Shown here in pieces: positions 36,601 through 48,600 of a DNA stretch of 64,000 nucleotides (position 1 is the first letter of the stretch; each line of letters begins with the position of its first letter). Position numbers and translations under genes: made by a program. The notes beneath the pieces are model-generated. The model searched no databases, was not told where the DNA came from, and saw only the letters and a program-made list of their open reading frames with translations. Origin of the DNA: Athripsodes cinereus (taxonomy: Eukaryota; Arthropoda; Insecta; Trichoptera; Leptoceridae); NCBI GenBank assembly GCA_947579605.1, contig OX388307.1, forward strand, positions 22,793,237-22,857,236, read 5' to 3'.

Positions 36601-39600
36601 GGTCGTAAAGTATTATGCAGAAGAGAGTCTACACTAATAACGGCAGATATAACATTTCGATTTATTTTAGAGAAGCTAGAGAAGCTAGACACAGTATTAA
36701 GCTATGTACTATCCGGGGCGCTGCGTTCAAGAGTGAAAGAAAGATGCAGTGAAATTACAGCTATGTTGATTAATTTTTCGCATCCAAAAAAATATGACTA
36801 AGAGTTGAAAACGTGCAATTCAATATTTGTAATGCCGAAAAAGAATAAGATGCGGCAAGAAATGAAAAACATGTTACATCGAGTCATTATAGAAGACGCT
36901 CAAAATGTAGAATTTGTAGTTGTAGGTGATGTAATTGCAGATAATTGTCAACAGTCTCTGAATGTGGAAAACAATTTAACTTTACAAATGGAATAAGAAA
37001 TGCAGCAAGACAATGAAGATTACACTAAACAGACAGAAACTGGACAAGAGAAATGCTTCGAAAAAATATTGAAAAAAGAAATGGCAGCATTTAAAAGTGA
37101 TGGAGTTAAAGAAAAGTATTTGAATTTGTTGCACGACTTTATCAATACAAGTATCTAACCAACAATTAGTGTGGGGGCAGAAAGAGCCTTTTCGGTCGCT
37201 GACTACACATGTAGTTCCTTAAGAAGTATCTTGGAAGATAACACCATTAATGCTATTTTTTTAAAAATCATTTTTCTAAAAAGAGAAGTGACTTTTCATT
37301 TGATATTTTAAAATTTGTTCCATAACACTTGATTGATTAGATTAGTTAATGAATTAGTAAGAAAAATTAAAGACTAATAGTACCTATAGTTAGTTATGTC
37401 AAATTCATATATGATAGTATAGTTATTTATGTTATATTCAATTATCCCGCGGGATCCCGCTGGATTGGAGTCAATCCAGCAGAAATCCCGCGGGATTGAA
37501 AACGGTGCGGGATTGCAATCCCTACACTCCATCTCTCATCTACATTCAAATCATTACCTTCATTTGCACCAAATTTCATTTTACCTTCATTTGCATCAAA
37601 TAATAATTCTGCTGCTCAAATAATAATTCTGCTGCTCAAATAACAATTCTGCTGGTCAATTTATTATTTTGTTGTGCGAGTATTTATTAAGCTGTTAAAA
37701 TTTGTTAATTTGCCAATATAACCAAGTTTTTTGTAAAACAAGTGTTGCGCTTATTTTTTATTCATTGCTGATGAAAACATTGTTTGCTATGCAAATGACT
37801 AAAATGCTGATTTTTTCTTGCCAAATGAATGGATTAATTAATAGCCGAACAAATAATTAGTTCCCTTTTATAAGTAAAACAATTTTATAAAAATAGTTTA
37901 TTTTGCCTTCTTACAAAACATCAACAGTGTAAAATTTTATATTCACTATTTTTTTCTTTTTGTACAAAGTTAAATATTGATTAACATTGCTGATTGTGTA
38001 ATTAAATAAACCTTATATTTTTCAGCATTATAATAAAATGACCAAACATGTTATAAAGTGTACAGATATAGAAATAAAATAAGAAAATTCAAAACATTGA
38101 TTATAATAAAAGATATTTCAGAAATGACAGACCACACACTTTCCTAAAACTCAGCCACAGGACCAATATGATGACATCATACATATACGTGCCACTTCAC
38201 TGTGGAGAACCAAATATTTAAATAAACATTATAAATGCGACAAACCTTCCAAACAAAATCCCCGCTGGATGTTGAACTACAGTTAGAATCATCACTTTCA
38301 CTTTCCCAATCTTTGAGTCTTTCAGGCGCAATGTGTCCTATCTCCTCGTGAACTGGAAACACCTGACCAGGAGTCTCAACTCCAGTTTCATTGACAGGAG
38401 AAGTCTCACTAAATGATGTAGACATCACATCCTCTTTCCATGGGCCTACAATGATAGGATATTATATAAAAAATTAAATATGAACTAGAGACATTTCAGC
38501 AAAAAGGTGGAGAATTAATTATAATGGGTTGTTCAACAAGAACTTTGTTTTTTAATTGTGGCAACACCAGCAACATGATAGTTTTGACATTTAATTTTTT
38601 GACGTATTCGTAGTGGATGCATTGGCAATTGTTGCAATGAATTCAATTTCGCTTGAAAATCGCATTGAAATAATTAAAATCCATTATGAAAATGGTGGTT
38701 CTGCTAAAGTGACATTTCGTCAAATTCGTGATATTTTCGGACAACATAATCGTCCTTCTGAGACCGCTATTAAGAATTTGGTCGCTAAATTTGAGTCGAC
38801 AGGCTCGATACAAAATGTGTTAACACCAACGCGTGTACGACCGGGTCGTTCAACTGAAAACATCGCAGCCGTGAGCCACAGTGTTGAAGCAGATCCAAAT
38901 TTGTCAATTCCTCGACGTTCTCGACAATTGGGGTTATCCAAAACCACCACATGGCGAATTTTGCGTAAGGATTTGGCTTTGAAGCCTTACAAGGTTCAAC
39001 TGGTGCAGGAATTGAAGCCGAACGACCATTCAAATCGCCGTAGATTCCCTCAATTCATTCAGGAACAACCCGCTGGTTTTTCTGAAAAAATCATTTTTTC
39101 AGACAAAGCCCATTTTCACTTGTCAGGGTACGTCAACAAGCAAAATTGCCGCATTTGGGCTTCTGAAAATCCTAGAGCAATTATTGAGAAGCCGTTGCAT
39201 GCTCAGCGTGTCACTGTATGGTGCGCTATGTGGTCTGGAGGCGGCGTGATTGGGCCGTTTTTTTTCGAAGATGAGACTGGAAATGCGGTAACGGTCAATG
39301 GATCACGCTATCGCAAGATGTTGACAACTCAATTTTGGGCTATTATTGATGACGTGGATATCACTGACATGTGGTTTCAACAGGACGGTGCCACATGTCA
39401 CACAGCCAATGAAACGATCAATTTATTGCAAACCAAATTTCCCGATCGCATGATTTCACGAAACTCAGCTGTTAAGTGGCCAGCCAGATCGTGTGATTTA
39501 ACGCCACTGGATTATTTTTTGTGGGGCTATGTTAAGGACAGAGTCTATACGGAGCCAATCGAATTGATTGCAGCCTTAAAACTCAAAATCCGTGATGTGA

Positions 39601-42600
39601 TTAGCGAAATAGTCCCGCCATTTTGCCAAAAAGTGATTAAAAACTTTGATGAAAGAATCGACATCTGTCAGCGTGCTCGTGGTGGACATTTGTCAGATAT
39701 CATTTTTCATGCATAATTGCCAAACTTTTCTCTTTGTAATTCAATAAAAATTTTAATCATCTTCATCAAATTTTTTTGTATTATTTTGTTTTAAAAAACA
39801 AAGTCCTTGTTGAAAAACCCTTTATTTTTCATTAAATGATAAGTCAATAATGTATATTTTCTTAATTGTACAAATTATACTTATTTAAAAACATTTTCTT
39901 TTTGTTTTTACACATGAGTAGTCGATGAACACCAGTAGTTAGTAATTTCATGGTACATTTGAACTGCTGATTCATATTTAATTTTTTCTCCAATTATCAC
40001 CCTGTCTTCATTTATTTGTAAAATATATGAAGACTCATATTAAAAAATATGAATATTAAAAGTAAGCTTATTAAAGGTATCCTTGAAAATTAATTTATTT
40101 GAAGTATATAGTTTGTGACACACCACTGGAAAATCTCAAGGTCAACGAGGTTGAAAATTAGACTCTTAAAATACAAGAATAATCAGTATAATATATTGAA
40201 AAGTCAGAACATTCTGATCTATTATAAAATACTTTGATTTTCGATGCCTCAATTTCCCAGAATTTTCCCACTATGTATGAGACCTTCAGTATAAAGCAAA
40301 ATATTCCATTAATGTTACATGTGCCATCATAACATATTAAAGCACATGTGTAATAAACTCATTTATACTCCTACGGGTAGTTATTAAGCCTAAAAATTAA
40401 AGAGGTATTAAAATATAACAGATTAAAACATGCATTTTCACATGTGTTCCATACGGAACCAAACTGTGTCCGAAACGGAACCATGTATTTTATGCAAAAC
40501 TGTACAGAAATTATTTTAAAAACTAAATTTTAATTCTAGTTAATGTGTACATTAAAATATATCATAAAATAATAATTTTGAAATATTCTAAACACTTAAC
40601 AAATACTCAGTCTTAACAGTTTCATCTCGTCCAATACAGAACCAATGTATAAATTACCTTACGTTTAATTATGAAGTTGGGATTTATAAATTTTTACAAA
40701 TATTGATGTCTCTTGGCACTATCTAATCACAGAGATTATTCAAAAAATAATAACAAGAACATTTTAATAAACAATTTCTCTTAAAAAATATGTTCAATTT
40801 TCCCGCACCGAACCTGGAATGCCTCACTTGGTATCTATAAACTAATCCATCACTCCAATAAGTTAACTTACTTACCAGAAAATTGTATATTCCTTAAACC
40901 GGGAGAGTACAAGTCCTGCAATGTATTAAACTTATATTCATTCTCTGTACAATGAGCCAAATCCTGAGGAAGTGTCCCAGCTGTCTGTTTAAAAGCTTCA
41001 AATGATGGAGAATCTTCTTTACTTTTGGTTTCTTCTAAATTTTGTAGCCCCATATTCAGGCCTGTACTCTCCATATATTCAATCAACAAAGGGTTGGTTA
41101 AATCCAAATGTGTAACTGGGTTCCATGTCGAAATTTCTAAAATAGTAATAGATAATTAATGACTAACTAATTCATATGATATAATACATCAAATATGAAA
41201 CAAGTATTACCAGTTGTATTAATATTTGGCAGAGCAGAGTCTACAGCACTGTTATCATTGATGACCGCACTCAAATCAGGTGAGCTGGCTATATTGACAT
41301 CTGTGGAATGGAGGATTGCTACTTCAGAATTATCTGGCTCTCCAACATTATTGAGTGAATTACTTTGATGTTCATTTTGAGTTTCTGTTGTAGAAGACAA
41401 TTGTGATATGTTACTATCATCTGGAGGACTTGGTTGTCTCGCTCCTACAAAGTGTTGAACTTGGCTCATTTTTGAATTACCTTCATGAATACATCCAACA
41501 CTCTTTTGGACATCTTCAACACTACCTTTTTTCATATTAGAATTATCTGCAAAGAAAATATTTTGTATGAACATTAAAAAATTTGAAATGACACCAATCA
41601 CAAATTTAAATATATTTATATGCACATCATGTGGAGCAAGTGTTGCTAAGTGCGATATCTAATATGTACTAATGCAGTGTGTGAAGCGTGAGACATATGA
41701 TTTACTCACTAATTCATATCCTCTGGACCCAAGTATTGTAATGATTAACAATAAAAAAAAATGTATAAATTGAATGATGTTACACTTGGCAACGTTATGT
41801 AAGTACATACATAAGACAGGAAGAGGGTGAATGAATGTTACAGAGAAATACTAACCGGACACATTAGTTGCAGACTGTGACAGCGATAGCGCCGATGCAC
41901 TGAAAGTACAGTTACCCTCCACAGGTATTGGAATATGATTCAATGTTTTCAAACAACTATTACTTCTATCCTCCAAGGAGTGTGCAAACTTTTGTTCATT
42001 CTGAAGAAAGCTATCAGTAGCTCTGAGCAAAGATGATCCATCTTTACTATCACTAGTTTGACCGTCGCTCAGACTTTCTAAGAATTTGAAATGATTATCA
42101 ATTTCACAATCTGTAGAGTTTTCAACGTTCATTTCGTTATTCATAGATGTAGTAGGTGTTGAGGTCATGTTCATTTTACGCAATTCAAAATTACTTTTAT
42201 ATACATTATTACCAACATTACTTAAATTACTAATATTGACATGATCTGAAGAAGTTTCTGGAAATAACTTGCGTGTAATATCAGTCACTTCCTCTTCAGC
42301 TACACTTTCATTCTCTATTGCATTTGATAAGTTATGCCTGTCCATGGAAACTACTGGAACATCACTATTTACAATATTAATCTCCATTTCCACTGCGGGT
42401 TCTCCAAGGAGTATAGGTAGGTGACTCATCACTTCCAACTTTTCAGGAGGACTTTTATCAATTTGTTGGAAGACAGATAATATTCCATTATCTTCGTGAA
42501 GACTAAGATTATTCACATTCTCTGAACATCCCATCACAACTTCCATAGGATACACAGGAGAGTCTTTGAAGGTTTCCATTCTATAAGGTGGACTTACAAT

Positions 42601-45600
42601 ATCCCCAATATAAGCATCATCAAAGTTTTCTTCCACATTGAACAAGGTATCATTGGAGCACCATGAGTCCATACTGAGTGTTTTAGTGTGTGAATGTACT
42701 GACAAGGACTTATCAGAGACAGGACTAGTCACATCAGACACAAAAGAAGGCTGCGACACTTTGGAGACATTAGAAACATCATCAGGTATTCCAGCCACCT
42801 TGTCATTATACACAGCATTTAGATCTTGGACAGCATCTATTTTATCCTCAATGATATAAGTTTTTGATCCAGAATCATCATTCTCCGATACATCACATTC
42901 ATTTCCATTTGGCAACATGATATGATCACAACATGTTCCTATTTTTGAGGCATTCTCTAACGTCTTACTGATAGTTTCCAACAAGTTATCAACGTTTTGA
43001 GAAATTTCCTCAGTAGATTTTGGGTGAGAATGTTCATCACAATATGAAGAAAACATTTCTACACTAGGATGAATTACAACTTGAGGCACATCCATATTTA
43101 TACTATTTGGCTTCCTCTCACAATCAACTTCATCATCCACATCAAACTGTTCAATACTATTCAGACTGTCTGCACTAAGACTTTGCCTAAAACCACAACA
43201 TCATCACTTACAACAACAACAAACACTCCTACTTATGTATTTAACAAATATATTATGCACGCATGCATTATAATTAAAAATATTTTTAATTTATGGAAAT
43301 AAACAAACTGCTTTGGGTTTTGTCAGTTTTGAAAATGACTTTGTGAGTCGAAACCAGGCTACTATGCCTATTATTAAATAGTAAAATCCAAAACAGTTCA
43401 TTTCTTTCCATAAATTAATAAACGTCAACTCAATCAATAAATTAAAAATATACTTCAAGTTTGATACTTATTCTAAGTATATACTTCTTAGTCTCTTTCG
43501 AGTGTTGGGAATAAATATGAGAAAAGTCTCCACATGTTTACGTGGAAGATTTATTATTCACATCACAACTATAGTTGCATAAAAATCATAAAGATTTAAT
43601 ACATACTGTCTTCTCAAGTTTATAGGGCCACCTTCATTCAAAACAAAAGTCCTGTTGGAGCAATCAGAGTGTGTGTCATCATCTTGAGTCATTTGCTTGC
43701 AGCTATCTTGTTGGTTTGAACACTGTCCTGTTCCTACAACTGTCATATCACAAACACCATCAAAAGGTAGAATCTGTTCAATATTACTAGTCTGCTCACC
43801 TGGAGAGAGACTATTGGATGCATCTGTCTTGTCCATATCAGCAGCTGAAAGAAAATTATAAATGGTACACCTACTTCACTCAAAAGCAATGATTATTTTA
43901 CACAATTGCATGAAAAAATTGTTACCTTTCTCCATTTCAGAAAACTCTGACCAGCTTTCTTCTTGTATAGGACTGAGAGGAACATTTCCATATGTAGTGC
44001 TGTTACCCTGTGTATAGCCAGGAACTCCAATGTCACAAGATGATCCCATGCTTGTGCTAGCCTCAATTGCACTGTACAATGGTGCATTTGTGTCTCTCAC
44101 TGAGGGCTTGCACATAGGTAATGACAAAGGTGTCTTGGAATGTGGCAAATCACTAGCATCATTCACAACATTACTAGCTAAATTATCATGATGTATTTGT
44201 GTCATACGCTGAAAATATTAAAGACTATTAAAAGAGGAATTGAAAATCAACGAATTTAGAACTACCAAAATATGAAAGTTGAAACCTTAATGATCAGATG
44301 ATCAGTAACAAATATTGTAACACGAGGCTGAGTAAATTCACTCACACATACCTGAGCTAAAGGCAATTTAAGTTGTAATTCATTTCTCAAGGCCTCAACA
44401 CTTTCAGGATCTACAGTGTATCGATCTGAGGTAGTATTCTCTGTTAAGGATTCCACACTACTACCATTACTACTAGGAAGATTTATAGGAAAAGCATTCA
44501 ACTCAGGCACTAACTCTTCAAAATTGTCTTTAGGGTGTAAGTACCACCCCGATGAAGAAGTTCCTTGTCCTTGACTTTTATATCTTGGATCAACATTTTC
44601 ATACAATGATTCTGAAGTTTCAGGAGAGAAATAATTAGCTTCTGCCACTTCACAAGCAGCATCCAACTTTTCTAACTCAGAATCCAAATCTTGAATCAAT
44701 TCATTGCTTAATGTTCTGTCTTTTCCGCATATAATTTCATTGATAGTTTCAACCTTACAAACATCTGTCTCCGTGTCAACATTTACATCATCATTATAGA
44801 TACCAATTTTAGATGAATCCATTGAAAGATTCAAAGTTTCTTTGGCAGATAAAATATGGTCATCAGAAGTCGTCTCTGTATTATGTACATTATCATGATC
44901 AGATTCATCCTGTTTTCCAGATTGTACACAATTTTGACGAATTGTTACATTTACATTGGAAGCTTCACTAATTTCACTATGCTGCACAATAGGTCGCGAT
45001 TCTCCATAATCATCATCAGACTCTTCAATAGTATTGGGTGGAGTATATAATTCAATATTCAAATTATTTTCATTTTCAGCTATAGCAAGTTTGGTAGTTA
45101 TATTCAACATCTCACTTCTGATGATTTCATCAATCTGTCTCTCTACTAAAGAATTGATGCAAATTTCATTTCGGTCAAGATTATCATCACTAGCATCACT
45201 AACAGACACACTCGGGATAACAAGTTGTTTATTGTTGGCGTCTTTGCTTAAATTTGGGGTGCTTGTTTTCACATCTTTCTCACTCAGCTCTTCTAATGCA
45301 AAAGAGCTGTTTGGCAACTGAGTAATATTTTTACTATCAAACATTTCCATCTTGATACTGTCAACAAGTTGACTATTGGGCTCTTCTTCCAAACTAAAGC
45401 GCTCAGGTAGACTGATGTATTCTGTAGATTCCCAAGGATCACTCTTATTTAGTGGTAGGACTGTGGTCTCATCAGCGTATATATTTAAGTTGATGTCATT
45501 AAAGTTAGATGAAAACTTCAAATTTTCTTCTTCTCCATCAACATTCAAATAGCTGTTGACAGAATAATTATTAACAAATGTTTGATGTGGGAAAACAGAA

Positions 45601-48600
45601 GGACCAGCAAGATTGAAATGTCTAGTTTCACTATGGTTGAGTTTCACATCTGTATTCGAGTATTGTTTAATCTTCCCATTAGATGAACATCCTAAAAAAG
45701 AATCCATTTTCCTTTTGAAATTCAAAAGGTCTTCATATGGTGTAACCTTTTGTGAAAACACATTCAGCTCTGATAAACTTTTAGATGGGCGTAAACTTTT
45801 CATTGTAACGCCTTTACAATTTTTCCATAATTTTCCACAATTGACAAGTTGACTAAAGACTGATGGAGAGAAATTATTAGGAAAAGATAAATATTGTTCT
45901 GATGGTAGTCCAGTTTCCTGTTGAGATGATTTCCTTTTGAGTCTCCGGTGGATAATATTGAGGAAGTTGTGACTGTTTTCTTCTAATGAATTGTATGATG
46001 CATTCTCACTGTCCATATCGGTGAAATCCATATCAATATGTGTAAGGACCATTAAATCTGTAATAGACTTGGATTTCATCTTAATTTTTTCAGTGATCAA
46101 ACCCATTTCCACTCTTTTCTTCCAAACTTCATCTTCTGTTTCTGAACCAGAAGTGCTGCGCTTGTAGCTAGAGGTATCTTTATTTGCACTAAGTGTGTAG
46201 CTAGAATCTTGTAAGGAATCAGGCTCTATTGTGTTACTGATACCAGTCATATTACCAAAGATAGGATGCATAGAGCTCTCTTCCTCAACAGTATTTGTTA
46301 ATCTAAAGTCTAAAGTTGGATAAATATCTTTCACATTCAGCTTTGATATTTCAGGCACTCTGGTGACAGAGTTATTTACACTTTCACTACCTACGTCTGT
46401 CTCGTAAGCACTTTCTTGAGGTTGACACTCCTTAAAACAAGTATTAATCTCTGCCACAGAATCGTTGAGTGATATTTTGTCATCCTCTTCACTCAGTATT
46501 ATTTGACTACTGCCGTGATCACAAGTTGCCCCTGAAGTGTGAGTCACCACATCCCTAGATGGACTCGATTCTGAACTGGACGTCTTCTCTGAGCTTAACA
46601 TGTTATCAAAATCACTAATAACGTCGCTTACATTCTTTATGTAAGAAATATCTTCAGGTGTCTTAAAAGGTACATCCAAAAGCCACGGAGCTACATCCGG
46701 TACAGAGTTCTCCAAAAGAGATTTTTCAACCATCACATCAACAAGCACTTGAAAACTTTTTTCATCTTGTGCATTTTCATTCTTGTTTGAAGAAAAATTT
46801 TCATTTAAATTTGTAGTATTTTCCCGCATGGACACAGACTCAAAAGATCCGTGTAGATTAGTCAAACTATCAGACTTAACTTTTAAAGTAATTTCTTCTA
46901 TGCTAATGGTGTCTGTTGAAATGGCAAGGTTTTGATAAGCAAGTTCACCTCTAGGATGAATAATTCTAACATGGGGTTCTTCAGCAACATCACTTTGTGT
47001 AAAATTTAAATTATAATAATTATTGTCTGGGTGTGGAGAACTTTGGGGAAGACTATTATCTATTTTAGGGATGTTATTTGGTTTTAGAGTCTCCCATCTA
47101 GCATTGAAGTTATCTGCAAAGGAATCATCCATATGAGAGGTGGGATTATAAAACTTGGCATAGAGACTTTGCATGTACTCGTATACTTGTGATGCATGAC
47201 ATCTCATTGCAGGATCATCATTCCAACACGTCTGCATTACATTGTACCTACAAAGAGAGTATTATGAAGAAATAGTTATTTTATTTACAACACCTAACAT
47301 GCACCACAATTATACATATAAAACAACTTACAAATAACAGGTATATTGAGTAATTGGCACTGGTTCTGGTAATCTCTGACCATTTAGACATAAAACATTT
47401 TTTATGACTTGTTCATTAGATAAGTTTTCATAGGGTAAAGCACCCCAAGAGCAACATTCCCAGATAAATATTCCTAAGGACCATATGTTTTCACTAGCAC
47501 TTCCCTGCAAACACAGACATCAGATTTAGTTAGTAAAAATACGCTGTTCGCTATGTTAGCGAAGGCTATTTTTATTGTTTTAATTTTGTTTTTCCTAATT
47601 GTTGCAACACTTTGGATTGGTCATTTTTTTCGGACATCTAGGTGTGAATGCGATTTATAGGTACATGTCCTGATTACCTACATTCCATGATACCAAAATG
47701 TCACATATTATTCCTACCCAAAAAACCTTACCAACAAGTTAGTGTCAATTCATACGAGAATACGGTTGGATCAAATTTCTACATTCGCTCTACAAATTAA
47801 TCATCAAATCAAGTATTTCATCGGCAAATTTTATCATTATCTTATTTTATTATAATTCGGAATAAAATCATTTATACTAAAAATCAACAAATCGGAATCG
47901 GAAAAAAGATCGAACAACCATTAACTGCAAATTAAATTCTGTGCAAGTTTAGTGTGTGCAGTGTTTTGTGAAACCAGCGACCTCTGGACAAAGGAGTAAA
48001 ATTGGTAAGTCCCATGCGCCATTTATCATTTTCCATCTTGCTACGTCCATTGTTGATGTTTTGGCTGTATTGATAATTTAATATAGTTAAAATAAACAAC
48101 ATACGCTCCAGAGAAATTTTATGATAGCCACCTAAAGCAATATATATACCTGAGGCATGCTAATAGATTCGGGTGGTAACCACCTCACTGGGAGTGGATT
48201 ACTTTCTGCTGTTGAATAGAAATGTTCTGGGTATCTTTGTTCTGCATCTCCATAATCTCCTAATCTCAGTGATAATCCCTCAGTAACTAGACAACTGTGG
48301 CATGCAAGGCAACTGCAATGCAATAAATATATATTTATACATAAGATGGTTGTACAACACTGATATGAGGACAAATCTATGCAAGATATTTCACAAAATA
48401 CTTACTGATCAATATTCTTATGATGTAAGTAATTCAAAGCAGACGAAACTTCCAGAATAAACTTAAGTGGATAACCCTGTTTATTAAGAGTTTCCACTTG
48501 ACATTTGTTATTCAGTAGATAATTCTTCAAATCACCCTGTAAACACAAAAATACTTTATCAACCTGTCAAACCATAGCACTTGATAGAATTATCATTATC

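Larger units (their letters stand above)
33745..37595 (-). mobile_element. RTE-like LINE, 5'-truncated, with three nested insertions
   Basis: Flanked by TCAAATAATAATT at 33732-33744 and 37596-37608, a candidate 13-bp target duplication (the host array also repeats part of it). On the - strand, once insertions are skipped, it reads NEGNDLNVDERWS, VMKQVLVDCAKDICGE, KGDAWWDDDVKDAV, MDEIKNALKRANNGKAVGYD, EDWRKAVICPLYKGKGS, GKLYARILAHYIERVRKVTE, FVDLEKAYDRVDREKMW, MFADDLVLMTESESD, RWFGHVERM and GRPRIKWQDHL. It ends in a (TATG)n tail at 33745-33763, typical of RTE elements. There is a frameshift near 34660. The insertions are a hAT, a SINE and a LINE tail. Confidence 0.85.
38246..40875. other. LMTK exon 15 and the intron to exon 14
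   Basis: After exon 15 (38246-38445) the intron contains the mariner at 38524-39823. The next 1.05 kb (39824-40875) is AT-rich and I see nothing in it beyond the acceptor and donor sequences. Confidence 0.6.
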
